64,000 nt of DNA from positions 100,865-164,864 of the forward strand of contig NZ_JADGMV010000007.1 of the NCBI RefSeq assembly GCF_015234355.1, read 5' to 3'. This stretch comes from Psychrobacter sp. NG25 (GTDB lineage Bacteria > Pseudomonadota > Gammaproteobacteria > Pseudomonadales > Moraxellaceae). Position 1 is the first letter of the stretch. The number at the start of each line of letters is the position of its first letter. Under the pieces are notes generated by a model that was given only the letters and a program-made list of their open reading frames with translations, was not told the origin of the DNA and did no database searches. Shown here piece by piece: positions 54,960 through 63,933 of this stretch. The translations under genes and the position numbers were made by a program.

Positions 54960-56348
54960 CTAAGCGAAGCACACCTGCCCCAACACCACGTTTTTACTCG
55001 CGCCTGTCACTGCTGGCAAATTACCTGTTTCACCCATCAACGTCTGTCTCGCTAGCCATGCAAAAGCAACGGCTTCTACCCATGTTGGATTCAGTCCTAA
55101 GCTCGCAGTCGTTTCTACTGTGCAATGAGGGAGATGTGCCTGCAAGCGCGTCATTAAATAGCTATTCAATGCGCCACCACCGCAGACGTACACCGAAGTG
55201 TTTTTATCAACGTCGGTAAATTGGTTGATTTGCGCACTCGCACTGATGGCTGTTAGCTCGGTGAGTGTGGCCTGTACATCCGCTGACGAATAACGAATGA
55301 CCGCAGAGGCCTGTTCGAATTTTTGTAGCTCGTCTTGCAGCCATGCTAAGTTAAAGTCTTCACGGCCAGTACTCTTGGGATAAGGTTTTGCAAAAAACGG
55401 ATGTTCCAACAGCTGATTGAGTAACGGCTCAATGACTTGGCCAGACTGCGCCCATGCACCACCAGCATCATAATCTTTATCCGTATGCAACGCTGTCCAT
55501 GCATCCAATAGTAAATTGGCAGGGCCAGTGTCGTAACCTACAACGGCATTATCTACAACATTACCTATGACATTGTCTGGTTGATTTGATGAGTTAGTAG
55601 AAGCTGCTGGCAAGACAGTGATATTAGCAATGCCGCCCAAGTTCAATAACACGCGAGTACTGTCAGGCTTGGCAAACAGTGCTTGATGAAAGGCTGGAAC
55701 CAGCGGAGCACCTTGACCACCAACGGCCATATCACGGCGTCGAAAATCGCTAACCACACTGATACCTGTACGCTCAGCGATGATATTGGCATCGAGCAAC
55801 TGCAAGCTAAATCCCATCCGCGGACGATGGCGCACAGTCTGTCCATGACAGCCAATGGCTAGCACTAACTCTACATCGGTATCGGCTTGTTTTAATAACG
55901 TATTGACCACTTCACTTGCAAACTCACCATACTCGCGGCTCGCCCAGCCGAACCAGTCCAGCTCGCTGTTTGGTTCATCAGCCGTGGGTGTCAATGTCTG
56001 AACACCGTTGGGCTGACATAATGCTAAAAGCACTTCACGCAGTCGCGGTGGGAAGTCTTGGCTATAAGAGGCTAACAAACGCATGGGCTGCTGAGCCTCA
56101 TCTCCATTACCAGTATCTGTACCGAATTGACAAAGAACGGCATCCATACCGTCCAAACTGGTGCCCGACATCATGCCGATATATAAGCCATCATCGAAGT
56201 TTTCAAACACTGTTTGCTCGAGTGCCTCAGTAAGTGTGGCATAATTTAAATCGTCAATATTTTCCAAGCTATTATCCAAATCACTGTCCATCTCTAAATC
56301 TGGATGAGTATTGTGTTGAGTATCAGCAATCGATGCGGGGTTGGTCAT
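54960..56348 (-). CDS. anmK: Anhydro-N-acetylmuramic acid kinase
   Basis: AnmK phosphorylates and opens anhydroMurNAc recovered from recycled peptidoglycan. The kinase core begins at about residue 54 with LYIGMMSGTSLDGMDAVLCQF, followed by CHGQTVRHRP, RRRDMAVGGQGAPLVPAFH, NLGGIANITVLP, GYDTGPANLLLDAW and TAE-type CGGGALNSYLMTRL, all family hallmarks. The 462-residue length includes about 53 acidic, Asp/Asn-rich N-terminal residues absent from E. coli AnmK (369), plus small insertions. Divergent from tyrS, an arrangement seen in related genera. Confidence 0.94.
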   Translation of the reverse strand: MTNPASIADTQHNTHPDLEMDSDLDNSLENIDDLNYATLTEALEQTVFENFDDGLYIGMMSGTSLDGMDAVLCQFGTDTGNGDEAQQPMRLLASYSQDFPPRLREVLLALCQPNGVQTLTPTADEPNSELDWFGWASREYGEFASEVVNTLLKQADTDVELVLAIGCHGQTVRHRPRMGFSLQLLDANIIAERTGISVVSDFRRRDMAVGGQGAPLVPAFHQALFAKPDSTRVLLNLGGIANITVLPAASTNSSNQPDNVIGNVVDNAVVGYDTGPANLLLDAWTALHTDKDYDAGGAWAQSGQVIEPLLNQLLEHPFFAKPYPKSTGREDFNLAWLQDELQKFEQASAVIRYSSADVQATLTELTAISASAQINQFTDVDKNTSVYVCGGGALNSYLMTRLQAHLPHCTVETTASLGLNPTWVEAVAFAWLARQTLMGETGNLPAVTGASKNVVLGQVCFA

Positions 56349-56579
56349 GGCAATTTACCTTAAAAAACGCTAGTATATCCGTCAAATTCTAACATCTTTT
56401 GCGGGCTACGAGACCTTAATACCATTCCCAAAATCAGAGCAGCACGGAAAACGAGTGTAAGTCCTGCATTTATTACGCTACACGAGTTTGCCACCGCTCA
56501 TCGTATTTTTTGGTTTGGTATGATTTAGTATAAATAGCCCAAACGTTTAACCCTTAATAAAGACAATAAAGAGATCATC

Positions 56580-57791
56580 ATGACCACGCAAACGTACACC
56601 CTAGAAGAACAACTTGCGCTTATCCAGCGCGGAACACAAGAAATCCTATCTGAAGAGGATTTAGTGGCGAAGCTTAAGCTAAACCGTCCATTGCGTATCA
56701 AGGCAGGCTTTGATCCTACCGCACCTGACCTGCATTTAGGTCATACCGTGCTGATTAATAAACTCAAGCACTTTCAAGACTTGGGTCATGAGATTTATTT
56801 TCTAATCGGTGATTATACGGCCAAGATTGGTGATCCTTCTGGCAAAAACAGCACACGTCCGCCATTGACTGATGAGCAAATCAAAGCCAATGCCACAACC
56901 TATGCTGAGCAAGTATTTAAAATTTTGGACAAAGAAAAAACTCGCGTGGTCTTTAACTCTGAGTGGTTCAACGACATGAGCGCCGCTGATATGATTCAGC
57001 TTGCTAGTCAGCAAACGGTTTCGCGTATGCTTGAGCGTGATGATTTTTCTAAGCGCTATGCCTCACAGACCCCAATCTCTATCCATGAGTTTTTGTATCC
57101 GCTCGTGCAAGGCTATGATTCTATCGCGCTAAAAGCCGATGTTGAGCTTGGTGGTACCGATCAAACCTTTAACCTATTGATGGGACGCACGTTGCAAGGC
57201 CGTTATGGTCAAGAGCAACAAGTATGTATCACCGTACCAATTTTGGAAGGGTTAGACGGCGTTAATAAAATGTCTAAGTCTTTAAATAACTACGTTGCTA
57301 TTTATGATGCACCGGGCACCATGTATCAAAAAATCTTATCTATGCCAGATACGTTAATTCGCCGCTACTTTGAATTTTTAAGCTTTAAACCGATGGACGA
57401 AGTCGAAGGTTTATTGGCAGAAATGGAAAACGGTCGTAACCCACAAGAAATCAAACGTATCTTGGCTGAAGAGTTGATCGAGCGTTTCCATGATGCCGAT
57501 GCGGCTGCCAATGCACATAAATCAGCTGGTAACGTCTTAGCTGATGGCGAATTGCCAATCGATTTACCAGAAGTGACGTTAGATCTAGAAGGTCAGGATG
57601 CACTATTTATCACTCAAGTACTGAACCAATCTGGGCTTGCGAAAAACAGTTCATCTGCCAAAGACATGGTAAAACGCGGCGCGGTAAAAGTAGATGGCGA
57701 AGTAGTAGACGGTGGCTTTAGCTTAACTTCTGGGCAAACCGTGGTTATCCAAGCAGGCAAAAAAGCCTATGCGAAAGTAACGGTTGCCTAA
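56580..57791 (+). CDS. tyrS: Tyrosyl-tRNA synthetase (TyrRS-z type)
   Basis: The 403-residue class I synthetase has the HIGH-type motif HLGH (within [17 protein letters not shown], about 46-62), KMSKSLNN (about 230), and a C-terminal S4 RNA-binding domain (about 340-400, [22 protein letters not shown]). The short form and HLGH identify the TyrZ-like class typical of Pseudomonas and Acinetobacter rather than the enteric TyrS. No T-box or leader structure is visible in the 230-base upstream spacer. Confidence 0.95.
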   Translation: MTTQTYTLEEQLALIQRGTQEILSEEDLVAKLKLNRPLRIKAGFDPTAPDLHLGHTVLINKLKHFQDLGHEIYFLIGDYTAKIGDPSGKNSTRPPLTDEQIKANATTYAEQVFKILDKEKTRVVFNSEWFNDMSAADMIQLASQQTVSRMLERDDFSKRYASQTPISIHEFLYPLVQGYDSIALKADVELGGTDQTFNLLMGRTLQGRYGQEQQVCITVPILEGLDGVNKMSKSLNNYVAIYDAPGTMYQKILSMPDTLIRRYFEFLSFKPMDEVEGLLAEMENGRNPQEIKRILAEELIERFHDADAAANAHKSAGNVLADGELPIDLPEVTLDLEGQDALFITQVLNQSGLAKNSSSAKDMVKRGAVKVDGEVVDGGFSLTSGQTVVIQAGKKAYAKVTVA

Positions 57792-57815
57792 GTGTCTATT
57801 GTCTAAGTGACTATT
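57786..57815 (+). repeat. Imperfect 15-bp tandem repeat at the end of tyrS
   Basis: GCCTAAGTGTCTATT (57786-57800) is followed by GTCTAAGTGACTATT (57801-57815) and a partial third unit GCCTAAACTG. The first unit contains the tyrS stop codon. Confidence 0.75.
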
Positions 57816-57847
57816 GCCTAAACTGAGAGTGGCTTGAGGAAAAAGAA

Positions 57848-58426
57848 ATGCTAGATTTACCGACATTATCCAGTAATGGTATTACCCTTAAGCCATTGAT
57901 GCTTAGTCATGCAACTGACTTAATGGAGGCTTGCCAAGATGGTGAGCTATGGAACATAAACGAGACGTCGGTACCTGAGCCGGACAAGGTTATTGGCTAT
58001 ATCAATACCGCAGATTCAATGCCTGATAGACAAGCATTTGTCGTTATTGATGAATCAAACGGTAAAGCGATTGGTACAACGAGCTTTCATGATATTTTAC
58101 CTATCAGCAAACGCTTAGAGATTGGCTATACTTGGTATGCTAAATCGTATTGGCGAACGCATGTTAATACGACTTGCAAGCTCATGCTGCTAACTTATAT
58201 ATTTGAAACCTTACAGTATCAAACCGTAGGCTGGCGTACAGATATTGACAATCATCGCTCACAACAAGCCATTGAGCGCTTAGGTGCTAAAAAAGATGGC
58301 GTGATTCGAGGCAATCGTGTACGCCGTGATGCCATCATTTCAGATACAGTCATGTATAGTATGGTCAGTTCTGAATGGTCACAGATAAAGCCCAATCTAG
58401 CAGGGAAATTACAAAGCGTTTATTAA
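57848..58426 (+). CDS. GNAT family N-acetyltransferase (RimJ/RimL-like)
   Basis: The 192-residue protein has a GNAT layout: ITLKPLMLSHATDLMEA near the N-terminus, AIGTTSFHDILPISKRLEIGYTWYAKSYWRTHVN (beta4 and the acetyl-CoA pyrophosphate loop region) and VGWRTDIDNHRSQQAIERLGAKKDGVIR near the C-terminus, as in the RimJ/RimL and YdaF branch. The acceptor may be a protein N-terminus or a small amine. Ribosome-binding site GAGGA 10 bases upstream. Spaced 56 bases after tyrS, probably cotranscribed. Confidence 0.82.
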   Translation: MLDLPTLSSNGITLKPLMLSHATDLMEACQDGELWNINETSVPEPDKVIGYINTADSMPDRQAFVVIDESNGKAIGTTSFHDILPISKRLEIGYTWYAKSYWRTHVNTTCKLMLLTYIFETLQYQTVGWRTDIDNHRSQQAIERLGAKKDGVIRGNRVRRDAIISDTVMYSMVSSEWSQIKPNLAGKLQSVY

Positions 58427-58457
58427 TCCTTAAACTATCAATATGAATGAGCTGTTT

Positions 58458-58697
58458 ATGTCCCAACAAAATCAAGCCACTGTCGCCCAAGGCATCTACC
58501 GCCATTACAAAGGCAGCCTTTACCAAGTTTTGCATACCGCGCAGCATTCAGAAACCGAAGAATTGCTAGTGGTTTATCGTTGCCTATACGGTGAATATGG
58601 CGTGTGGGTTCGTCCTTTAACGATGTTTACTGAAACCGTCATGGTAGATGGTAAGCAAGTGCCACGGTTTGAATTAATCAAAGACTTAAACGATTAG
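58458..58697 (+). CDS. DUF1653 domain protein
   Basis: The 79-residue protein is a DUF1653 member: QGIYRHYKGSLYQVLHTAQHSETEELLVVYRCLYGEYGVWVRPLTMF shows its invariant G-Y-H-Y-KG-Y-V and YG--WVRP pattern. The role is unknown; small SH3-like folds bind RNA or protein. A five-residue longer start at 58443 is possible. Third of three rightward genes after tyrS. Confidence 0.88.
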   Translation: MSQQNQATVAQGIYRHYKGSLYQVLHTAQHSETEELLVVYRCLYGEYGVWVRPLTMFTETVMVDGKQVPRFELIKDLND

Positions 58698-58736
58698 TTT
58701 CAGTTTTCTGCGAACACATCTCACAGCTGACTCAAC

Positions 58737-58766
58737 AAAAAAGCGACTTTCAAAGTCGCTTTTTTA
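58737..58766. terminator. Bidirectional terminator, DUF1653 gene / alpha-beta hydrolase
   Basis: AAAAAAGCGACTTT and AAAGTCGCTTTTTT meet around a single C, a compact hairpin with runs on both sides. Confidence 0.9.
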
Positions 58767-58793
58767 TGTCTACTTAGACCAATATCTTAAGGG

Positions 58794-59765
58794 TTAATGA
58801 TGCAAAAACTGCTTTAACACCTGATAAAAAGCCACAGGCGCATCCATTGGCACCGCATGACCAGATTTTGGTAATATGGTTGCAGTGGCGTTGGGCAGTA
58901 ACTCAAGCAACTGTTGTTGCCGTTTTGGATCATACAACTGTGAGCGTCCACCAATTAACAAGGTGGTTGGAATCACTACCGTTGGCAACACATCACGATA
59001 ATCGTAGGGCAGTGCAACATAGGCAGATAGACAGCGTAGTTTATGTTGCCATGTCGCATGCTCCATTAATGAGATTTTATGCGGTGCTTGATAGCTCAAG
59101 GTTCTCGTCAATATCTGTGAAGGCTTGGTGCTGACAGAAAGCAGTGAAAACGAGCGCTCTATATCTAATAAGTTTGCTTTTAATCGATAGGGCAGATGAC
59201 GAAAATCATTAACATGCATATATGGCTCAGCATTAGAAATTAACTGCGTGAACTGAGCAAATAATTCTGTTTGACGTGTGCCAAAGACGCCGCCATCCTG
59301 CCAGTCGGGCTGATTATGAATGAGAGGTGCTTGGTCAATATTCAGATAGCGACTGACTCTGTCATAACCAAAACGCTTAAAGTACGCCCACATGACCAAT
59401 GCGCCCATCGATATCGCAGCAATAGGTAAGGCGTCTACGGTTGTTTTCTGACGAATATGTTGTACCACTTGCTGTGTGTCTTCTGCATATTGTTCAATAA
59501 AATCAAACGTTGGTAACGTCAAATCACTGGCCAAACCAAAACCACGAAAATGTGGCAAATAAAAGCAGTATTGTCGGGTCAGGGACAGTATAAACGGCAG
59601 AAACTGTCGCGCGTCCATACCAAAAGCATGCAATAGTATTACGGGTTGACCTTTGCCAATCACAGACATCGGTATCAGCGTGCCGTCAGTCGCTGTCACA
59701 TGAGTGGTCTGTAATTGGTATTGCTCAGGTATTTTGAATGCCATTTTAAATGTCGCTTTGAACAT
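58794..59765 (-). CDS. Alpha/beta hydrolase
   Basis: The 323-residue protein has the oxyanion motif VILLHAFGMDA (about 43-53), the nucleophile elbow AISMGALVMW, an acidic residue in TLLIGGRSQLYDP and the catalytic His in KSGHAVPMDAPVAF. There is no signal peptide, so it is cytoplasmic; PF00561-type esterases, lipases and epoxide hydrolases are candidates and the substrate is unknown. It follows the THI5-like gene with only 26 bases between, so the two share a transcript. Confidence 0.82.
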   Translation of the reverse strand: MFKATFKMAFKIPEQYQLQTTHVTATDGTLIPMSVIGKGQPVILLHAFGMDARQFLPFILSLTRQYCFYLPHFRGFGLASDLTLPTFDFIEQYAEDTQQVVQHIRQKTTVDALPIAAISMGALVMWAYFKRFGYDRVSRYLNIDQAPLIHNQPDWQDGGVFGTRQTELFAQFTQLISNAEPYMHVNDFRHLPYRLKANLLDIERSFSLLSVSTKPSQILTRTLSYQAPHKISLMEHATWQHKLRCLSAYVALPYDYRDVLPTVVIPTTLLIGGRSQLYDPKRQQQLLELLPNATATILPKSGHAVPMDAPVAFYQVLKQFLHH

Positions 59766-59791
59766 ATGGGATTTATATGGATTTGATTATA

Positions 59792-60691
59792 CTACTGCCA
59801 GAGTTTGGCGTAGTGGGCATCGCTGATATTAGCAATGTCTAATGTTGCTAACATCTCACGTAGGGCGGTCCAACGTTCGGCATCTGGTTGGATAGGTGCT
59901 ATCAAGCGTTTTAAAGTGTCGTTGATAATGTCGTCCATCAATGCCGATGGTGTTTTACCTGTATAGGCGTAATAAATTGTGCGTGCTTGTTCGGGATTGT
60001 CGATACACAACTGCGCCATTGCTGTACTGACGGATACAAACTGTGTCAACGCTTCTGACTTTTCTTCCCAAATACTGTGGGTGGTCATCAGCTCCAATGC
60101 TGAAAAGTTGGGATATGGTGATAAGTGCTGATCAATAAAGGTATAGTCAATCCCCGTATGATTGGCCTCAATACCTTCAAAGTTATAAAAGCATAACCAT
60201 GCGCCATCAAATTCGCCTGCTTCATCACCCTTTTGTAGGTTTTCTAAGTGCTGAAAGTCAGTCTCTACAAAACTGACATTAGCGGCATCTAACACAAAAC
60301 CATTTTTCTTGGCATAACGGCTTAAAATCTCAAAGCCAATTTTATTGGTAATAGGGTTGGCTGCTGGTGTTGTGATACGAATCGGTTGGTTCTGATGCAG
60401 TTTATCAAGGCTACTTTGCTTGATAAGCACGCCACCATCCGTCACAAAAAAACAGCCCAATGCTTTTAAATCTTCAAAATAATGCTCGAATAAGTGAATC
60501 GGTTCGTTCACGTGTAAATCAATATTGCCTGCTTCTAATTCTGCAAAACCATCGTAATGTTCAGTTGGTTCTATCATTTTGATATCAAGCCCTGCCTCAG
60601 AATAGGCACCAGTATTAATGCCCGCAATAAAAGGCAGGTGATCTGGATTTAAAAACCATTCTAGTGTCAGAGTGAGCGGCGTATTAGCCAT
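59792..60691 (-). CDS. Cytoplasmic NMT1/THI5-like protein
   Basis: The 299-residue protein looks like a periplasmic binding protein but has no signal peptide. EWFLNPDHLPFIAGINTGAYSEAGLDIKMIEPTEHYDG at the N-terminus matches the NMT1/THI5 family, whose yeast member makes the thiamine pyrimidine from its own His66 and PLP on Lys62. Aligned by eye, His66 is present (EPIH) but the Lys position is Asn62, and the cysteine cluster CCCFC of fungal Thi5 is missing. It is therefore probably not an ordinary Thi5 synthase; a ligand-binding or related role is possible. First gene of a pair with the alpha/beta hydrolase. Confidence 0.75.
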   Translation of the reverse strand: MANTPLTLTLEWFLNPDHLPFIAGINTGAYSEAGLDIKMIEPTEHYDGFAELEAGNIDLHVNEPIHLFEHYFEDLKALGCFFVTDGGVLIKQSSLDKLHQNQPIRITTPAANPITNKIGFEILSRYAKKNGFVLDAANVSFVETDFQHLENLQKGDEAGEFDGAWLCFYNFEGIEANHTGIDYTFIDQHLSPYPNFSALELMTTHSIWEEKSEALTQFVSVSTAMAQLCIDNPEQARTIYYAYTGKTPSALMDDIINDTLKRLIAPIQPDAERWTALREMLATLDIANISDAHYAKLWQ

Positions 60692-60896
60692 AAAATGTCC
60701 TTATAGTTTAATAAATAACAGTATTGATGAGCGATGGTTTTGATGGTTTAGCCTCTCGGTGTCTGAGAGTGTCAAAGAGTGTCAAAGAATAAGAGAGCTG
60801 ACCATAGCATAAAATAAAAGTCGTTATGACAGTTAATACTCGACCATCCTACGTCTATAGTAGTGATAAAACTCATAATGATAAAGCAGCAAAAAA
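60692..60896. other. Spacer between the THI5-like gene and ydfG
   Basis: This 205-base spacer holds the promoter of the THI5-like operon. GAGTGTCAAA occurs twice in tandem at about 60771-60790, and a TATAATAC-like stretch is not evident. Confidence 0.35.
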
Positions 60897-60943
60897 TTAG
60901 GCGGCAATACCGTATCTGTTATCGATAAAGTATTGCCGCCTAA
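60897..60943 (-). terminator. Terminator of ydfG
   Basis: Perfect 14-base arms TTAGGCGGCAATAC and GTATTGCCGCCTAA with a 19-base loop; read leftward, six T follow directly. Confidence 0.85.
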
Positions 60944-60971
60944 TGGTAAACCTACTATTTACTTGTGTTAA

Positions 60972-61724
60972 CTAACCATCATTTTTTGCAATGGTTAAGC
61001 CATTATACGTTTGCGCAACTGGCATCACTTCTAAGCGGTTCACGTTGATATGTGCAGGCGACTCAATCAACCATAATAAAATATCGCCAACATCGTCACC
61101 AGTCATGGTTTTGAAGCCGTCATAAACCTTGGCAGCTTTGTCGTCATCGCCATGATAGCGCACATTTGAAAACTCAGTGCCCGCTACATTACCTGGCTCA
61201 AGATTGGTCACGCGTACTTGCGTGCCAAGTAAGTCAGCTCGCAAGTTTAGACTGAACTGTTTTACAAATGCTTTAGTCGCGCCATAGACGTTACCACCAA
61301 AGTACGGCCAGCTGCCTGCAATCGAGCCAACATTGATGATATAACCGCTATCACGAGCCACCATCGCTGGCAAGACCGCATGGGTCAGCGCCATCAACCC
61401 TTTGATATTGGTATCGGTCATGCGCATCCAGTCATCTAGATTGGACTCTTGTGCAGGTCCAGCGCCCAGCGCCAATCCTGCATTATTAACCAAGACATCG
61501 ATTTGGTTAAAACCGTCAGGCAAGTCAGCAATGATTTGTGGAATAGAAGCTGTATCGCTCACATCCATGACCACAGGTAAAAATGCCTCGCCCAATTCTG
61601 TAGCCAAAGCTTGTAACTTATCGAGGCGTCTAGCACAGCCAATCACGCGATGGCCTTTTGCCACCAAACGCTCAGCCAATGCTTTACCAAAACCTGCGCT
61701 AGCGCCTGTAATCAATACGTTCAT
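60972..61724 (-). CDS. ydfG: Short-chain dehydrogenase, YdfG-like 3-hydroxy acid dehydrogenase
   Basis: The 250-residue SDR has the NADP motif GASAGFG (8-14) with CARR after beta2, NNAGLALG, the catalytic Ser in NVGSIAGSWPY, YGATK with Tyr and Lys, and the specific GGNVYGATKAFVKQFSLNLR and EPGNVAGTEFSNVRYHGD. These match E. coli YdfG, which oxidises L-allo-threonine, serine and reduces malonic semialdehyde. Length matches (248). Single gene, with its own terminator. Confidence 0.93.
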   Translation of the reverse strand: MNVLITGASAGFGKALAERLVAKGHRVIGCARRLDKLQALATELGEAFLPVVMDVSDTASIPQIIADLPDGFNQIDVLVNNAGLALGAGPAQESNLDDWMRMTDTNIKGLMALTHAVLPAMVARDSGYIINVGSIAGSWPYFGGNVYGATKAFVKQFSLNLRADLLGTQVRVTNLEPGNVAGTEFSNVRYHGDDDKAAKVYDGFKTMTGDDVGDILLWLIESPAHINVNRLEVMPVAQTYNGLTIAKNDG

Positions 61725-61768
61725 GTTATATCCTTATCATTGATACTGTATGCTTTTGTCATGACTAT

Positions 61769-61810
61769 CTAAGATAACCGAATGCCTTGCTAAGATGACC
61801 GAATAACTTG
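61769..61810. repeat. 21-bp tandem duplication upstream of ydfG
   Basis: CTAAGATAACCGAATGCCTTG (61769-61789) is followed directly by CTAAGATGACCGAATAACTTG (61790-61810); three positions differ. It is immediately downstream of upp, between upp and ydfG. Confidence 0.8.
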
Positions 61811-61819
61811 GTTTAAAGG

Positions 61820-62476
61820 TTACTGATTTAGTTGCTTACCAAATATTTTATCACCAGCATCGCCAAGACCTGGAATGATATAGCCGTGCTCATCCAAATG
61901 GCTATCCAATGCGGCAGTATAAATAGTCACATCAGGATGTGCTTCGTTGACCACACGTACACCTTCAGGCGCAGCCACTAACACGAGTGCTTTAATATTA
62001 GTACAGCCGTTTTTCTTCAGCATATCAATAGTCGCAACCATAGAGCCGCCTGTTGCTAGCATCGGATCGATGATAAGTGCTGGGCGTTTGTCCATATGGC
62101 TGACGAATTTTTCAAAGAATGGCACTGGCTGCAGGGTTTCTTCGTCACGTTGCAAGCCTACGACAGAGATTTTTGCAGTAGGAATCAGATCGAGCACCCC
62201 GTCCAACATGCCGATGCCTGCACGTAAAATCGGTACAATCGTTGCTGTCTTACCGATGATTTGCTCACCAGTGATTTCGCCACACCATCCTGCCATTGGG
62301 AATGTTTCAATCTCGAAGTCACGGCTTGCTTCATACGCCATCAAGCGTGCAAGCTCTTTGGTTAACGTACGGAACTTATAAGTACTACAATCTTTTTCAC
62401 GCATAAGGCTAAGCTTATGACGAACTAGTGGATGATCGATTACCGTAATTTTCAAACCGCTATTTAGGTCGCTCAT
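61820..62476 (-). CDS. upp: Uracil phosphoribosyltransferase
   Basis: Upp salvages uracil to UMP using PRPP. The 218-residue protein starts with [27 protein letters not shown], has [11 protein letters not shown], the PRPP loop [13 protein letters not shown] and the uracil-binding C-terminal [16 protein letters not shown], all invariant. Length is slightly above E. coli Upp (208). Stand-alone; no uraA permease next to it. Confidence 0.97.
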   Translation of the reverse strand: MSDLNSGLKITVIDHPLVRHKLSLMREKDCSTYKFRTLTKELARLMAYEASRDFEIETFPMAGWCGEITGEQIIGKTATIVPILRAGIGMLDGVLDLIPTAKISVVGLQRDEETLQPVPFFEKFVSHMDKRPALIIDPMLATGGSMVATIDMLKKNGCTNIKALVLVAAPEGVRVVNEAHPDVTIYTAALDSHLDEHGYIIPGLGDAGDKIFGKQLNQ

Positions 62477-62866
62477 AGAATCTCTCTTGATTTTGGGGCT
62501 GATGCTTGCGCAGTCACTGCGGTTGCTATTAGTATAAAAGATACAAACACTTACTTCACTTTAACTATATTTTTGGCACACAAATAGTAAGCTTAAGATA
62601 TTAATAATAAAGCCAACTGAATACATTCAATGTTTATATAAAGGTCCTAACCTTAATTAATTTACAGTGCTTTTATTCATAACCTACATTTAGAGTCACA
62701 ATAATTAAAGCCACAATTATTCGAATCAAACACCGCATCATTCTATATATTTAAGCCATTGACCTATTAAGCCGACTATATTTCACTATCGCAGCACTAT
62801 AATAAGTGAAGTAAGGTTTAGGCCTGCTATGATACCAAAAAAACCGCTTTTCTGACGAAGAATCTT
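62477..62866. other. Divergent spacer between upp and the UDG-like gene
   Basis: The 390-base AT-rich region must carry both promoters. A weak inverted repeat TTTCACTAT/ATAATAAGTGAAG lies at about 62789-62818. No ORF or RNA gene is evident. Confidence 0.4.
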
Positions 62867-63562
62867 ATGACTACATACCCATCTCATGCGCGTGAAAATA
62901 CTAATAAGACCGATAGCAACTCAACATTATCTGAAACGCACGTCGCCGAAATAGAAACACATCCATTTCCGCCTGTTTTACCACCCAATGCCACTGTTAT
63001 GATGATGGGAACGTTTCCACCCACTATCGATAAATGGGCCATGAGTTTTCACTATCCCAATTTTTATAATGATATGTGGCGGATATATGGTCGCGTGTTT
63101 TTTGATGATGCAGATTACTTCAGAGTAGGTGACGAAAAGCGCTTTGATCCTGAACGTATTCGCGCTTTTATGTTTGACCGAGGTATCGCTTCTTGTCCGA
63201 CGGTAAAACAAGCCATTCGTGAGACGGGTAATGCGTCTGACAAGAATTTAACGGTAGTAACGCCTGTTGATTTAGATGATATCTTGCTACAAGTGCCAAA
63301 AGTTAAAACGTTATTTACCACAGGTGGTAAGGCAACTGAGGTACTACTGAATTTATTAAGCGAGCCACCTATTAAGTCCAAGTATCCTAAGACCAATCAA
63401 AGTATGGATTATCCTTATGAATGGCAAAGTACAGGTAACAAAGCTGATGTGAATAATCTAACCCTATATAGGTTGCCTTCAACTTCACGGGCATACCCTT
63501 TATCATTAGATAAAAAAGCCGCTGCCTATAAATCGTTCTTTGAAAAGATGGGTAAGTTATAA
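62867..63562 (+). CDS. Uracil-DNA glycosylase superfamily protein (hypoxanthine-glycosylase-like)
   Basis: The 231-residue protein begins with a disordered Thr/Asn-rich tail (1-34), then HPFPPVLPPNATVMMMGTFPP (about 31-51), in place of the family's active-site GxDPG motif, and MSFHYPNFYNDMWRIYGRVFF (ligand-binding Asn/aromatic pocket). It ends with LPSTSRAYP (residues near 206-214), corresponding to the HPSP-type loop. The pattern resembles the MUG and hypoxanthine-DNA glycosylase branch. Substrate (U, hypoxanthine or another lesion) cannot be set. Divergent from upp, a uracil-salvage gene. Confidence 0.72.
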   Translation: MTTYPSHARENTNKTDSNSTLSETHVAEIETHPFPPVLPPNATVMMMGTFPPTIDKWAMSFHYPNFYNDMWRIYGRVFFDDADYFRVGDEKRFDPERIRAFMFDRGIASCPTVKQAIRETGNASDKNLTVVTPVDLDDILLQVPKVKTLFTTGGKATEVLLNLLSEPPIKSKYPKTNQSMDYPYEWQSTGNKADVNNLTLYRLPSTSRAYPLSLDKKAAAYKSFFEKMGKL

Positions 63563-63785
63563 GCAGTTATATAGAAAAGAGTGGTATAGCAGTATTGGTA
63601 TATTAGGGAGATTTCAATCATATATCATTGCTAAAGTAGAAGTGCTTTTCTAAAGAAGTAGGAAATCATAAGAGTTTCAACAGCAGTGTCTAAAATTTTG
63701 AGTAGCTAACTTTATCTCAACCCATTGAAAATAATCAGTTATTAAAAGGGTAGTAAAATTAGATAAAAAACCTTTGATTAGGGCA

Positions 63786-63813
63786 TTGACACGGTGTGAG
63801 AACTCTATATAAT
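63786..63813 (+). promoter_or_regulatory. Consensus promoter P1 (TTGACA-16-TATAAT)
   Basis: Both hexamers are perfect and 16 bases apart, followed by ACGCCCC, a GC-rich discriminator as in stringently controlled rRNA and tRNA promoters. No gene begins before the window ends. Confidence 0.75.
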
Positions 63814-63905
63814 ACGCCCCTCAACAGGGAGAACTGGCAGTTAGGACGTGTATAATTACACTAAAATAACGTGGTTAACTCATTGAAACGAATTAAAAAA
63901 AGAAG

Positions 63906-63933
63906 TTGACAGACTATTAAAACATGATATGAT
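63906..63933 (+). promoter_or_regulatory. Near-consensus promoter P2 (TTGACA-16-TATGAT)
   Basis: TTGACA and TATGAT are 16 bases apart, 120 bases downstream of P1, after the A-rich block GAATTAAAAAAAGAAG. Tandem P1/P2 is the usual layout upstream of rRNA operons. Confidence 0.7.
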
